Assembly: GCA_030044295.1 (NCBI GenBank)
Contig: JASHWB010000207.1
Location: 1-6,041, forward strand
DNA: 6,041 bases
Reading direction: 5' to 3'
Source of the DNA: Candidatus Acidiferrales bacterium
Lineage (GTDB): Bacteria > Acidobacteriota > Terriglobia > Acidiferrales > UBA7541
In this document: piece by piece, positions 1 through 5,515 of the stretch
Layout: every line of letters begins with the position of its first letter
Position numbering within the stretch: position 1 is the stretch's first letter
The notes under the pieces: model-generated
Told to the model about the DNA's origin: nothing
Databases searched by the model: none
Seen by the model: only the letters and a program-made list of their open reading frames with translations
Position numbers and translations under genes: made by a program

Positions 1-172
1 GGATAGGCTCATCGACCTCCAAACGCATTCGACCTGGAATGCATACGGCCTCTGCCTCTCGGGAAAACTGAAGGGTTCGCAGTTAAAACCGCTCATTCTT
101 GAGCCGGAATTCTGGTTTGCGTGGTCGGAGTTTCGTCCGAAGACGGAAGTGTACAGCGTCCCGAAGAACTAA
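1..172 (+). CDS. DUF3179 domain protein, C-terminal end (partial)
   Basis: This is the 3' end of a gene that begins before the window. The frame starting at base 2 is open to a TAA at 170-172 and gives 56 residues. The visible peptide includes TWNAYGLCLSGKLKGSQLKP and, a few residues later, FWFAWSEFRPKTEVY. This matches the end of DUF3179 proteins as I remember the family: a tryptophan-asparagine strand, then SG.L.G..L.P, then FWFAW..F.P.T.VY. The family has no established function. The N-terminal part, where any signal peptide and the family's cysteine (sometimes selenocysteine) motif would lie, is outside the window. The cupin gene starts 40 bases downstream on the same strand, so the two are probably co-transcribed. 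The family call rests on this short C-terminal motif alone. Confidence 0.8.
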   Translation, partial: DRLIDLQTHSTWNAYGLCLSGKLKGSQLKPLILEPEFWFAWSEFRPKTEVYSVPKN

Positions 173-199
173 TCGTTCGGATTCACTCAGTGCCAGAAT

Positions 200-205
200 A
201 AGGAG
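200..205 (+). promoter_or_regulatory. Ribosome binding site of the cupin gene
   Basis: AAGGAG lies 7 bases before the ATG at 213. It decides the start: the same frame is open upstream to a TTG at 99, but only the ATG at 213 has a Shine-Dalgarno match and a signal-peptide-like N-terminus. Confidence 0.8.
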
Positions 206-212
206 ATTCGCC

Positions 213-716
213 ATGTTGACTCGCCGTCAAGTAAACACGACCCTGGGTGCATCCCTCGTTGCGCTTCTCTCAGGCGCTGTTGTACCGCTTCGCGCCGAAG
301 CTGCGGCGCCCGAGCAAAAAGCAACAGAGGGCAAGCCGGTAACGAATCCGCCTGCGATACCAACGCTATTGCGGCAGTCTATCGGCGATGTCGAGAACGC
401 CGAAGTGACAATGCTGATTCTGAATATCCCTCCCAGGCCTTCTGCCGGTCCGCACCGAGCGTTCCGGATGCACAAACATGCCGGCCCCGTATTTGCCTAC
501 GTTCTCGAAGGCAGCGTCGAAAACCAAGTCGATCCGGAGGGGCCTAAAACCTACAAAGTAGGTGATATCTGGTACGAGCCGGCGATGCACGTCCACCGGT
601 CAATGCGAAATCTCAGCGAGACGCAGCGGGCCAGAATCTTGATCTTCGAGGTGCTCCCGAAAGGAAAGCCCGTCGGCTACGCGTATCCGTCCGATAAACC
701 TATCATCCAGCGCTGA
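213..716 (+). CDS. Exported single-domain cupin protein
   Basis: The product is 167 residues. The ATG at 213 is preferred because AAGGAG at 200-205 sits 7 bases upstream; the frame is open further up to a TTG at 99, but that would overlap the DUF3179 gene. The N-terminus (LTRRQ, then a hydrophobic stretch at about 11-26, then AEAAA) looks like a signal peptide, possibly Tat type because of the twin arginine at residues 4-5, with cleavage near residue 30. Residues about 60-148 form a cupin barrel. H87 and H89 (HKH) begin motif 1, followed by FAYVLEG with E99. Motif 2 is YKVGDIWYEP followed by H126/H128, and these residues are likely metal ligands. Such cupins are often annotated as quercetin-dioxygenase-like, but substrate and activity cannot be told from sequence. 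A periplasmic or exported location next to DUF3179 suggests a shared extracytoplasmic role. Confidence 0.87.
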   Translation: MLTRRQVNTTLGASLVALLSGAVVPLRAEAAAPEQKATEGKPVTNPPAIPTLLRQSIGDVENAEVTMLILNIPPRPSAGPHRAFRMHKHAGPVFAYVLEGSVENQVDPEGPKTYKVGDIWYEPAMHVHRSMRNLSETQRARILIFEVLPKGKPVGYAYPSDKPIIQR

Positions 717-759
717 ATCGAAGTTCCATCGCGCCCTTCGAATCGGCTATCCGGTCTGC

Positions 760-1479
760 TTATCGCGAGAGCGAATACGCGTTGCGGAATCGCCACGCGA
801 GATACGGCAGGATCGACACGCAAAAGATTGCCAGTCCGTAAAGCAATTCTCCAGAAGCGGCTGCACGCGAACTAGGCAAGGAGAAAAAACTCATCGAGAC
901 GGTGAATTTGTTGTGCAACGAAACGCGATTCGCGTAAATGTGCGCGGTTGCCGCCATATACGCGATCAGCGCCAATCCGATAGCAGGCCAAAGGCTCTTG
1001 AGCCTTTGCCGGATCGCAACGATCGCAATCACCAAACCAACCACAACCGGCGCGCCGTAATACCAGGATTTGTCCGCGGCGAAATAGAACTTCGCGAATG
1101 CGTGCGGCGGCGCGTATCCGAACGGAGTTTCGGCCGTCGGCATAAAAAGCTTCCAGCCGCACAATAAAACCCCGCACGCGATCAAGTATGCTCCGGCCAA
1201 CGCGGCGAGCGAACCGGCTCCGAACGTCAGCCACGGCGCGCGGCTGGCCCAGGATCGGAATTGCCCCTGCCGAATAATCGCGTCTGCCAGCTCGTCAATG
1301 TTGCCAAGCCGCGCGAATGCGACGTTTTCCGCTTCCGCGCCGGCGCGGCCTGCGGCGATTTCCTCCGCCGTCAGATCGGCTAAATGCTCCGCGAGCTCTC
1401 TCAGATACCTTCGCGCGTGCCGCGGCGCAACGCCGGCTCGCAATAAACGTTCGCGAAGTTCACGCAGTGGTTTTGGCAT
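760..1479 (-). CDS. HAAS/permease-prefix-like four-helix membrane protein
   Basis: The product is 239 residues. Residues 1-80 are a charged helical domain with the pattern RRYLRELAEHLADL, an alanine-rich helix, then ARLGNIDELADAI and SWASRAPW. That pattern is typical of the HAAS signalling domain (DUF1700/permease prefix type), which commonly accompanies PadR regulators. Four hydrophobic segments follow at about 83-108, 141-156, 163-182 and 211-229, so the C-terminal two thirds are membrane-embedded. In many Acidobacteriota the same prefix is fused to a MacB/FtsX-like permease; here it is followed only by this short helix bundle with no recognisable transporter domain. The ATG at 1479 lies inside the end of the PadR gene (20-base overlap), with GAAAGGG 4 bases upstream, so translational coupling is likely. 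The molecular function is unknown; sensing or anchoring linked to PadR is inference. Confidence 0.82.
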   Translation of the reverse strand: MPKPLRELRERLLRAGVAPRHARRYLRELAEHLADLTAEEIAAGRAGAEAENVAFARLGNIDELADAIIRQGQFRSWASRAPWLTFGAGSLAALAGAYLIACGVLLCGWKLFMPTAETPFGYAPPHAFAKFYFAADKSWYYGAPVVVGLVIAIVAIRQRLKSLWPAIGLALIAYMAATAHIYANRVSLHNKFTVSMSFFSLPSSRAAASGELLYGLAIFCVSILPYLAWRFRNAYSLSR

Positions 1480-1813
1480 AGGTCCCTTTCAGCATCTTTT
1501 GGATGGCGCCTGCCAGATTGGCCCAAATCGCGGAAAGATCCTCTAATCGCCGCGCGCCGGTGGGCGTGACCGTGTAATAGACGCGGCTGCGGCTGTTCAC
1601 ATTTTTTCGCCGCGAGCGCAAAGCGCCCTCCTGTTCCAGCGCGTGCAGCACCGGATAAACCACGCCTTCTCCGAATGCGATCACGTCGTCGCTCTGGCTG
1701 CGGATCGCCTGCACGATCTCATACCCATACATCTCCCGGTCCCGCAGTAACTTCAGGATCAGCAGCTCGGGAACGCCATTCATGAAATTGGGATTTGTCG
1801 GTCGTGGCGGCAT
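1460..1813 (-). CDS. PadR family transcriptional regulator
   Basis: The product is 117 residues, the length of a short one-domain PadR protein. A winged helix-turn-helix spans about residues 10-90: PELLILKLL (helix 1), MYGYEIVQAI (helix 2), GEGVVYPVLHALEQEGAL (recognition helix region, about 48-65), then a basic wing RRKNVNSRSRVYYTVTPTG. A C-terminal helix at about 88-110 would supply dimerisation. Such repressors usually bind an inverted repeat at their own promoter and respond to small molecules or stress. The gene overlaps the HAAS membrane protein gene by 20 bases, a recurrent pairing. The ATG at 1813 is chosen over Met11 (1783) because neither has a Shine-Dalgarno sequence, and the promoter at 1823-1851 would start transcription just before 1813. 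The effector ligand and targets cannot be deduced; autoregulation is likely from the family. Confidence 0.92.
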   Translation of the reverse strand: MPPRPTNPNFMNGVPELLILKLLRDREMYGYEIVQAIRSQSDDVIAFGEGVVYPVLHALEQEGALRSRRKNVNSRSRVYYTVTPTGARRLEDLSAIWANLAGAIQKMLKGTYAKTTA

Positions 1814-1822
1814 CGGAGAGCA

Positions 1823-1851
1823 ACTATACCTAGCAGTTCAATGTATGTCAA
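1823..1851 (-). promoter_or_regulatory. Near-consensus sigma-70 promoter of the padR-HAAS operon
   Basis: Read on the minus strand, the -35 is TTGACA (1851-1846, perfect), the spacer is exactly 17 bases, and the -10 is TATAGT (1828-1823, 5 of 6). Transcription should begin near 1816, only about 2-4 bases before the PadR ATG at 1813. The sequence ACATACAT overlaps and follows the -35 and contains ACAT units reminiscent of PadR operator half-sites, but I see no full dyad. A promoter this strong fits a gene held down by its own product. Confidence 0.75.
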
Positions 1852-1945
1852 GGGAAAAAGAACCATGGCTGCGTGTCGAGACGCCAGGCAACGTTTGGCG
1901 CTTAGCTTGAGCCAAGCGACCAGCAAGGAGCGGTTGTAAGGAAAC

Positions 1946-2845
1946 TCAGTGTGCGGCAGGCTCTGCGGCGGGATGCATCCCGTGCTGCGGCACTTCGTGA
2001 ACTCCGCGCGGCGGCGGCTCTTGATGGAAGCGGAACAATTGATTCAGCGGCCCGGCGCCTTTGCCAGTCGCGTACGATTTCTCGATGGCTTTGGTCACGT
2101 ATGCTTTCGCCAGAATCAGCGCCTCGCGCAACTGCTGCCCGGTCGCAAGCTGCGCCGCAATTGCCGACGAAAACGTGCAACCGGATCCGTGGGTGTTGGG
2201 GCTGCGAACGTGATCGCTCCCGAATGCCTCAATCTGATCGCCCTGGCACAACACGTCCGTGGGCTTTTCCAGATGTCCACCGGTGACGATTACCGCGCGC
2301 GCGCCCATCTCCAGCAGCCTTTGGCCCGCTGCTTTCATTCCGTTCACGTCTTTCACCTCGAGCCCAGTCAGTTGCTCGGCCTCGGCGATGTTCGGCGTGA
2401 TTACGCTCGCGCGTTTTAGTAGTTCATCGCGCAAGAATTTCACTCCCGAGGCATCCAGCAGCTCTGTCTCGCCGACCGTCGGACGCGTCACCGGATCGAG
2501 CACCACGTGCGCGAACTGGTTCTTGTCCAGAAATTCGGCCACGGCCGCGGCATTCGCGCGGCTCGCCAGCATTCCGATCTTTACCGCCGCGATATGGGAG
2601 TCCTCCGCCAGCGCATCGAGTTGCGCGCGCAGCGTCGGTGCCGGAGTCGCATGCACCGCTCGCACGCCGAGGGTCGATTGCACTGTTAGCGCCGTCACAG
2701 CCGTGATCCCGTAGCAGTTATGCGCGGCGAATGTCTTCAGATCGGCGGCAACACCCGCTCCGCACGAAGGATCGAATCCTGCGATCGTTAGAAGGATGGG
2801 AGGCGCTAGATTCCCGTGGCCTGTATGGTTGGCGTGACTGCTCAA
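1946..2845 (-). CDS. thiD: Hydroxymethylpyrimidine/phosphomethylpyrimidine kinase
   Basis: ThiD phosphorylates HMP and then HMP-phosphate with ATP, giving the pyrimidine half of thiamine in the cytoplasm. The 299-residue product has the ribokinase-like fold of this family. ILLTIAGFDPSCGAG lies at about 17-31 (usual pattern TIAG.D.S.GAG), VKIGML at about 88-93, VLDPV near 115-119, ITPN.AEAE.L at about 149-159, VIVTGGH at about 185-191, and NTHGSGCTFSSAIAA at about 217-231 with the likely catalytic cysteine at 223. The start is TTG (2845), with GGAGGG 9 bases upstream (2860-2855); no ATG occurs before Met92, inside the conserved domain. Both ends carry histidines: three in the first 10 residues and five in the last 26, beyond the usual domain end. 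No other thiamine gene is present in the window. A pyridoxal kinase activity is possible but the motifs favour ThiD. Confidence 0.93.
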   Translation of the reverse strand: MSSHANHTGHGNLAPPILLTIAGFDPSCGAGVAADLKTFAAHNCYGITAVTALTVQSTLGVRAVHATPAPTLRAQLDALAEDSHIAAVKIGMLASRANAAAVAEFLDKNQFAHVVLDPVTRPTVGETELLDASGVKFLRDELLKRASVITPNIAEAEQLTGLEVKDVNGMKAAGQRLLEMGARAVIVTGGHLEKPTDVLCQGDQIEAFGSDHVRSPNTHGSGCTFSSAIAAQLATGQQLREALILAKAYVTKAIEKSYATGKGAGPLNQLFRFHQEPPPRGVHEVPQHGMHPAAEPAAH

Positions 2846-2972
2846 TTCCGCGTGCCCTCCGCGCGAGGCACGATACCTCTCGGCGCGTGCGCTGCGAATC
2901 GCGCCTTCAATGCAAAATGTACGCGCCTTTGCGCACGGCGCGCAACACTAATTTTGATCTCTCGGATTAATG
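2846..2972 (-). promoter_or_regulatory. GC-rich thiD leader with alternating inverted repeats
   Basis: On the thiD-sense strand the leader carries CGCGCC (2942-2937), GGCGCG (2927-2922), GGCGCG (2905-2900) and CGCGCC (2887-2882) in that order, so segments 1:2 plus 3:4, or alternatively 1:3 or 2:4, can pair. A further stem, CGTGCC (2872-2867) with GGCACG (2856-2851), encloses the ribosome binding site GGAGGG, whose last two bases lie in the stem. This is directly visible, but short GC-rich repeats are common in such DNA and a regulatory role is inference. I see no strong promoter in the 246-base gap to gdhA and no convincing TPP riboswitch. Confidence 0.35.
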
Positions 2973-3091
2973 CTTGCAGGTACGATCAGGTGTCATCTCT
3001 GAGCACCGTTCCCAACGGAAAGAATCCCTCTTCGTTTGGCTTTAACAGCGCGGCCAGAAGTGACAGCCCATCCGTCTCGTTCACGACAGGC

Positions 3092-4387
3092 TCAGGGAAA
3101 CAGTCCGCGGACCAGCGTGGCATCCGCCACGCGTCCGACCGCCAGCACGTATGCGCCGGTGCGCATCTGCGTGCGATGCTTGCGCATCGCTTCGAACACT
3201 TCCAGGAACGCTCGCCGCATCACCGATTCGAGCTTCGCGTTCACTTCCTCGACCGGCCAGAAGAAGCTCTGCAAATCCTGCACCCACTCGAAGTAGCTGA
3301 CCGTCACTCCGCCTGCATTCGCCAGAATGTCGGGAATCAACATGATGCCGCGCCGCGCCAGCACTTCATCCGCGTGCGGAGTCGTCGGCCCGTTCGCCGC
3401 CTCGGCCACGATCTTCGCTTTGATCTGCTCCACGTTGTTCAGCGTGATCACGTTTTCCAGCGCCGCCGGCACCAGAATGTCGCACTTCATCGTTAGCAAA
3501 TCGTCATTCGAAATTCGCGACGTGCCTGGCATGCCCACCACCGTCCCGGCGCGCTCCTTGTAGCGCATCGCTTTCAGCGGATCGATTCCTCGCGAATTAA
3601 ATACGCCGCCGCGCGAATCGCTGATCGCCACCACGCGCGCTTTGCGTTCCGTAAAAAGCTTCGCAACCAGCGATCCGACGTTGCCGAATCCCTGAATCGC
3701 TACGCTCGCGCCGCGGAACGGCAACTTCTTCACCTTGCACGCTTCTTCCACCGCCACCAGCACTCCGCGCGCCGTCGCTTCCTTGCGCCCTTCCGATCCG
3801 CCGATCGAGAGCGGCTTGCCCGTCACCACGCCGAGCGCCGAATAGCCCTTGGTCATAGAGTACGTGTCCATGATCCACGCCATCGTCTGCTGGTCGGTGT
3901 AAACGTCGGGCGCGGGAATATCCTGCTCCGGCCCGATCAGCGGCAAAATTTCGGACGCGTACCGCCGCGTCATGCGCTCCAGTTCCGGCTTGCTCATGCG
4001 CTTTGGGTCGCAGATCACTCCGCCCTTTGCGCCGCCGTACGGGATGTTCACCGTGGCCGTTTTCCACGTCATCCACATCGCGAGGGCCTTTACTTCGTCG
4101 ACCGTGACGTTCGGGTGATAACGAATCCCGCCCTTCGACGGTCCCCTCGACACGTTGTGCTGCACGCGGTACCCGCTGAAGACTTTCACCTGCCCGTTAT
4201 CCATTTTCGTGGGGACGGACACTTCCAGCACGCGCTTCGGCGAACGCAAAATCTGCCGCAGTCCCGGATCGAGCTTCAGATATTCCGCGGCCATGTCGAA
4301 CTGAATCTGCGCGATTCGCAGCGGATTCAGGTCTTCGCGTGGCGCAATGCGCGGAATGGGTTGCGGCGCAGGCTTGGCAGTGGCCAT
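3092..4387 (-). CDS. gdhA: Glutamate dehydrogenase (Glu/Leu/Phe/Val family)
   Basis: This cytoplasmic enzyme interconverts glutamate and 2-oxoglutarate plus ammonia using NAD(P). At 431 residues it has the length of the small hexameric GDH type. The dimerisation/substrate domain (about 20-200) has SRGPSKGGIRYHP (K85, glutamate binding), PYGGAKGG with catalytic K121, and PAPDVYT with catalytic D161. The Rossmann domain has GFGNVG at 233-238. The second strand ends in ISDSRGG with an acidic D257, which hints at NAD preference but does not prove it. EAANGPTT (about 329-336) and DILANAGGVTVSYFEWVQ (353-370) are also family hallmarks. The N-terminus (about 1-19, proline and alanine rich) is a variable extension. 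The ATG at 4387 has GGAGGGG ending 6 bases upstream. thiD follows on the same strand after 246 bases. A leucine or phenylalanine dehydrogenase is less likely given length and motifs. Confidence 0.95.
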   Translation of the reverse strand: MATAKPAPQPIPRIAPREDLNPLRIAQIQFDMAAEYLKLDPGLRQILRSPKRVLEVSVPTKMDNGQVKVFSGYRVQHNVSRGPSKGGIRYHPNVTVDEVKALAMWMTWKTATVNIPYGGAKGGVICDPKRMSKPELERMTRRYASEILPLIGPEQDIPAPDVYTDQQTMAWIMDTYSMTKGYSALGVVTGKPLSIGGSEGRKEATARGVLVAVEEACKVKKLPFRGASVAIQGFGNVGSLVAKLFTERKARVVAISDSRGGVFNSRGIDPLKAMRYKERAGTVVGMPGTSRISNDDLLTMKCDILVPAALENVITLNNVEQIKAKIVAEAANGPTTPHADEVLARRGIMLIPDILANAGGVTVSYFEWVQDLQSFFWPVEEVNAKLESVMRRAFLEVFEAMRKHRTQMRTGAYVLAVGRVADATLVRGLFP

Positions 4388-4391
4388 CGTG

Positions 4392-4412
4392 CTCCCCTCC
4401 TTCGGACGGGAG
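4392..4412 (-). promoter_or_regulatory. Hairpin sequestering the gdhA ribosome binding site
   Basis: The gdhA message can form CUCCCGUCC (4412-4404), loop GAA (4403-4401), GGAGGGGAG (4400-4392). This gives eight pairs, seven of them G-C or C-G except two A-U, interrupted by one G-G mismatch. The whole Shine-Dalgarno sequence is the 3' arm, and the AUG follows 4 bases later. Pairing is seen in the sequence; control of translation initiation is inference. The sequence after it is coding, so it is not a terminator. Confidence 0.5.
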
Positions 4413-4434
4413 AACTCTCGCGGTGCAGTCGCGG

Positions 4435-4463
4435 CGTATAACCTTCGGCCGGCGAATTGTCTC
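4435..4463 (-). promoter_or_regulatory. Candidate gdhA promoter
   Basis: On the minus strand GAGACA (4463-4458, 4 of 6 to the -35 consensus) is followed after 17 bases by TATACG (4440-4435, 4 of 6 to the -10). Transcription would start near 4428, giving a leader of about 41 bases that includes the hairpin over the ribosome binding site. The matches are moderate, so this is tentative. Confidence 0.4.
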
Positions 4464-4478
4464 AGCGAACTTCTAGGA

Positions 4479-4491
4479 CGTAAGTCTTACG
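4479..4491. promoter_or_regulatory. 13-base perfect palindrome upstream of gdhA (candidate operator)
   Basis: CGTAAG-T-CTTACG is a perfect inverted repeat with 6-base arms and a one-base centre. Its centre is about 57 bases before the inferred gdhA start of transcription and 16 bases upstream of the candidate -35, a typical place for an activator. The regulator is unknown. Confidence 0.35.
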
Positions 4492-4492
4492 A

Positions 4493-4868
4493 GAATCGCA
4501 GTTTAGCCAAGCTGCCGGGGATGTCAATCAAAACCCTTGCTGCCGCCCAAATTGTCGGGCCCGAAACCAGCTCGGTTCATAGCCGATTGGGTTCGCGCCA
4601 ACCGCTGCATCTGATTGAAAAAAATAGCGTTAGTCGAAGTCCAGGATCGGGTGACACGCCGTGTTTCATATCGCCCGTATTGCCCGGCTAGTAACGTCTG
4701 TCCCCAGCGCGCCGACTCCGACCGGGATGACTCGCAAAGGTGCGTATCGGTCGGCACTCCGAGTGGCCGCGCGGTGTCCTGCATACCAGGTGATGGCTCA
4801 GGTCCAATTTCCTAACTGTCGTCAACCCAGTCAAAACTCAACTGACTAGTACCCAGGTGTCCTGGCGC
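4493..4868. other. Intergenic stretch with no convincing gene
   Basis: About 375 bases between the gdhA control region and the next promoter. Open frames exist on both strands (for example 4524-4784 minus, 4615-4815 plus and 4661-4849 plus), but none has a good ribosome binding site, a recognisable domain or a domain-like pattern of residues. The right half contains several inverted repeats, described in the entry for 4707-4772. No tRNA, tmRNA or RNase P signature is seen. Confidence 0.5.
4707..4772. other. Foldable GC-rich segment (possible structured RNA)
   Basis: Nested complementarity is visible. GCGCG (4707-4711) plus CC (4712-4713) can pair with GG (4765-4766), a one-base bulge and CGCGC (4768-4772). 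CCGACCG (4718-4724) pairs perfectly with CGGTCGG (4748-4754). Inside that, CGCA (4733-4736) pairs with TGCG (4741-4744) around an AAGG loop, and CACT/AGTG (4755-4758/4762-4765) can compete as a small hairpin. The strand of any transcript is unknown. It could equally be chance folding of GC-rich DNA. Confidence 0.25.
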
Positions 4869-4897
4869 TTGTCACAAAGGCGGCATTGCGATATAAG
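4869..4897 (+). promoter_or_regulatory. Sigma-70 promoter for the small secreted protein gene
   Basis: TTGTCA (4869-4874, 5 of 6) and TATAAG (4892-4897, 5 of 6) are separated by exactly 17 bases. Transcription should start near 4904, leaving a leader of about 137 bases before the ATG at 5041. No other gene on the plus strand lies between. A short inverted repeat, CCAGG-tgt-CCTGG (4853-4865), ends 3 bases before the -35 and could be a protein-binding site. Confidence 0.65.
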
Positions 4898-5040
4898 AGA
4901 GGCGCAAAAGGTCCTTGAGGAGCGCTACGCACCGCAACTATCAATTTTCAATCTACCTATCACAACAGGGGAAATAAAGTCCGAAGGGCCGCTCGCGCAC
5001 CCAGCGCCTGCCGCCACTGAATCGCACTGAGGAGGAAGTC

Positions 5041-5382
5041 ATGAAGAGAGCCATCAGCATGTTGGGCTTGCTGGCCATGCTGGTTCTGGCGTTTGGTGTG
5101 TCCGTGAATGCCGCGGGCAGGACCATGACGCTGACCGGTTGGATCAGCGATAGCCACTGCGGCGCAAAGGGCATGAGCGCCGATCATAAGTCTTGCGCCG
5201 AGACCTGCGTAAAGACGAAGGGCGCGAAGTACGTGTTCGTCAACGCAAAAACCAAGCACGTGATCGCGATCGCCAATCAGGATGCCGTGCATCCTGACGA
5301 AGCGCTCGGCCACGAAGTAACGGTCACCGGCTCATACGCCAAGGGCGTGATGACCGTGGACAAAATAGAACCGGCCAGCTGA
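5041..5382 (+). CDS. Small secreted cysteine-containing protein of unknown function
   Basis: The product is 113 residues. The ATG at 5041 has an excellent ribosome binding site, GGAGGA at 5031-5036. Residues 1-24 are a classical Sec signal peptide: KR at 2-3, a hydrophobic core at about 7-20, and VNA before the likely cut. The mature part of about 89 residues starts with TLTGWISDSHCGAKG, then H49, C52 and C56 (H-x2-C-x3-C), then YVFVNAKTKHVIAIANQD and a last part GHEVTVTGSY followed by MTVDKIE. Small exported proteins with this plan (ISDS.CG, a CxxxC pair, then alternating strands ending in V.VTG) are frequent in Acidobacteriota and resemble DUF5818-like or OB-fold proteins. That is recollection, not a search. 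The three cysteines and H39/H49 could bind a metal or form disulfides. It stands alone under its own promoter, convergent with serS. Confidence 0.88.
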   Translation: MKRAISMLGLLAMLVLAFGVSVNAAGRTMTLTGWISDSHCGAKGMSADHKSCAETCVKTKGAKYVFVNAKTKHVIAIANQDAVHPDEALGHEVTVTGSYAKGVMTVDKIEPAS

Positions 5383-5472
5383 CGTTTGCGCTTTTTCCCG
5401 GCGCTTTATTTTCGCGCGTCGGGCCGCACTTCATCCGCGCGATTCCGGGCGTCAGATTCTTTCTGGCGCCCC

Positions 5473-5491
5473 GCGCGGGTAATTCCCGCGC
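5473..5491. terminator. GC-rich inverted repeat between convergent genes
   Basis: GCGCGGG (5473-5479) and CCCGCGC (5485-5491) form a perfect 7-bp stem with loop TAATT. It lies between the 3' ends of the small secreted protein gene and serS, where a bidirectional terminator would be expected. No T-run follows on either strand, so classic Rho-independent termination is not supported. Further GC-rich repeats surround it. Confidence 0.3.
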
Positions 5492-5515
5492 CGCAAAATC
5501 CGCGCCGGGCGCGCA

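Noticed and set aside
99..212. N-terminal extension of the cupin frame from a TTG at 99
   Set aside because: It overlaps the DUF3179 coding end in another frame, has no ribosome binding site, and would place an arginine-rich stretch before a clear signal peptide.
718..741. TCGAAG...CTTCGA inverted repeat between the convergent cupin and HAAS genes
   Set aside because: Six-base arms with a 12-base loop and no T-run; insufficient for a terminator call.
2984..3001. TPP-riboswitch-like fragments (CAGAGA and CACCTGATC on the thiD strand)
   Set aside because: The downstream half of the TPP aptamer (the pyrophosphate-binding CCAGCGTAGGG segment) is missing and the two pieces are too close together, so the resemblance is probably chance.
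3036..3563. Plus-strand open frames across the gdhA gene, and similar frames opposite thiD and serS
   Set aside because: They are antisense shadows of well-supported genes in high-GC DNA and have no motifs of their own.
4586..4606. tRNA T-arm-like hairpin (TTGG, loop GTTCGCG, CCAA)
   Set aside because: The loop lacks the TTCRANY pattern and no acceptor, D or anticodon arm can be placed around it.
4524..4849. Open frames in the intergenic region (4524-4784 minus, 4615-4815 plus, 4661-4849 plus)
   Set aside because: No Shine-Dalgarno sequence, non-ATG starts in some cases, no recognisable motif, and mutual overlap on both strands; treated as chance frames.
5388..5412. GCGC...GCGC followed by TTTATTTT after the small secreted protein gene, as a Rho-independent terminator
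   Set aside because: Only a 4-bp stem with a 9-base loop; too weak to call, although the T-rich run is in the right place.
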